DNA from: Nostoc sp. CHAB 5824
Lineage (GTDB): Bacteria; Cyanobacteriota; Cyanobacteriia; Cyanobacteriales; Nostocaceae
Assembly: GCF_020829665.1 (NCBI RefSeq)
Contig: NZ_JAIVFT010000001.1
Location: forward strand, 372,001-436,000
Direction of reading: 5' to 3'
Length of the DNA stretch: 64,000 nt
Within the stretch, counting starts at the first letter, position 1; every line of letters begins with the position of its first letter. The notes under the pieces were generated by a model. It saw only the letters and a list, made by a program, of their open reading frames with translations. It did no database searches and was not told where the DNA came from. The translations under genes and the position numbers were made by a program. Below are positions 63,910 through 64,000 of this stretch, in pieces.

Positions 63910-64000
63910 ATGCAAATTCAAACACCAGACTGGGTGAAACACGCGGTTTTCTACCAAATCTTTCCAGATCGCTTTGCCAGAAGCAAACAGCCGCGCAAAC
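63910..64000 (+). CDS. GH13 alpha-amylase family enzyme (partial, 5' end)
   Basis: Thirty codons from ATG 63910 read [20 protein letters not shown] then [10 protein letters not shown]. The [16 protein letters not shown] sequence is the characteristic first strand of GH13 alpha-amylase or neopullulanase-type enzymes. The gene continues beyond the window. It diverges from the subtilase gene. The subfamily cannot be told from this part, but it adds to the glycogen/maltodextrin enzymes nearby. Confidence 0.85.
   Translation, partial: MQIQTPDWVKHAVFYQIFPDRFARSKQPRK

Overview
The window looks like chromosomal DNA of a filamentous heterocyst-forming cyanobacterium (Nostoc/Anabaena type). The grounds are: very frequent HIP1 octamers (GCGATCGC) inside genes and spacers; short tandem heptamer repeats and palindromic mini-elements in the spacers; and gene families typical of this group (cyanobacterial glutamate-cysteine ligase gshA, tocopherol cyclase, DUF1206, DUF2358, 2-Cys peroxiredoxin, glgC, Uma2-type PD-(D/E)XK genes, WD40 and pentapeptide proteins). 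No phage, IS transposase or CRISPR array was found; mobile material is small non-coding elements and decayed genes.

Layout. 0-10 kb: exported M28 peptidase, a calcium-loop (VCBS/FG-GAP-like) protein made of near-identical 58-residue repeats, a membrane pair (TauE/SafE-like plus exported YtkA-like), tRNA-Arg(CCT), tocopherol cyclase, a J-domain/TPR protein and a seven-blade WD40 protein. 10-20 kb: a Pro-rich single-span protein, a candidate ncRNA, tandem metallophosphoesterases, a pentapeptide protein, an epoxide-hydrolase-like enzyme, a DUF1206/GHL10/DUF2358 series, TVP38 and a GT2 glycosyltransferase. 20-33 kb: uvrA, two Uma2 genes, a six-copy 42-bp tandem repeat, a nested MITE-like element, a Ser/Thr kinase, an alpha/beta hydrolase, an SLH-domain protein, VOC, MBL-fold and histone-deacetylase-like proteins. 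33-45 kb: the most unusual region. It holds two paralogous ~1,480-residue UPF1/COG1112-type SF1 helicases with very long insertions between motifs I and II. The first carries an N-terminal domain resembling that of translation factor IF-2. The second overlaps a phospholipase-D-superfamily gene. A truncated start of a second PLD gene lies behind the first helicase, split from it by an Uma2 gene. 45-64 kb: gshA, trmL, a structured leader, a LysM/M23 peptidase, tRNA-Met, a decayed Rpn-family gene, glycogen debranching enzyme, two peroxiredoxins, a GST, a DnaJ-type protein, a P-loop kinase, glgC, decayed nSTAND and TRYPCO1-like fragments, a subtilase with a separate propeptide-like partner, and the start of a GH13 amylase.

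How genes work together. Glycogen metabolism is represented by glgC, the debranching enzyme and the GH13 start. Redox defence is represented by gshA, two peroxiredoxins and a GST. The helicase-PLD locus is best read as a Mokosh-like anti-invader module (COG1112 helicase plus PLD nuclease) that was duplicated and then partly broken; this function is inferred from gene content only. The nSTAND/TRYPCO1 remnants and the broken Rpn gene suggest turnover of conflict-related genes near the right end.

A recurring theme is short dispersed repeats that enter coding sequence. A 29-bp repeat extends an Uma2 protein in frame at one site and brings a stop into an Rpn gene at another. A palindrome encodes the C-terminus of a VOC protein. 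GC-rich short repeats lengthen the debranching enzyme by about 100 residues.
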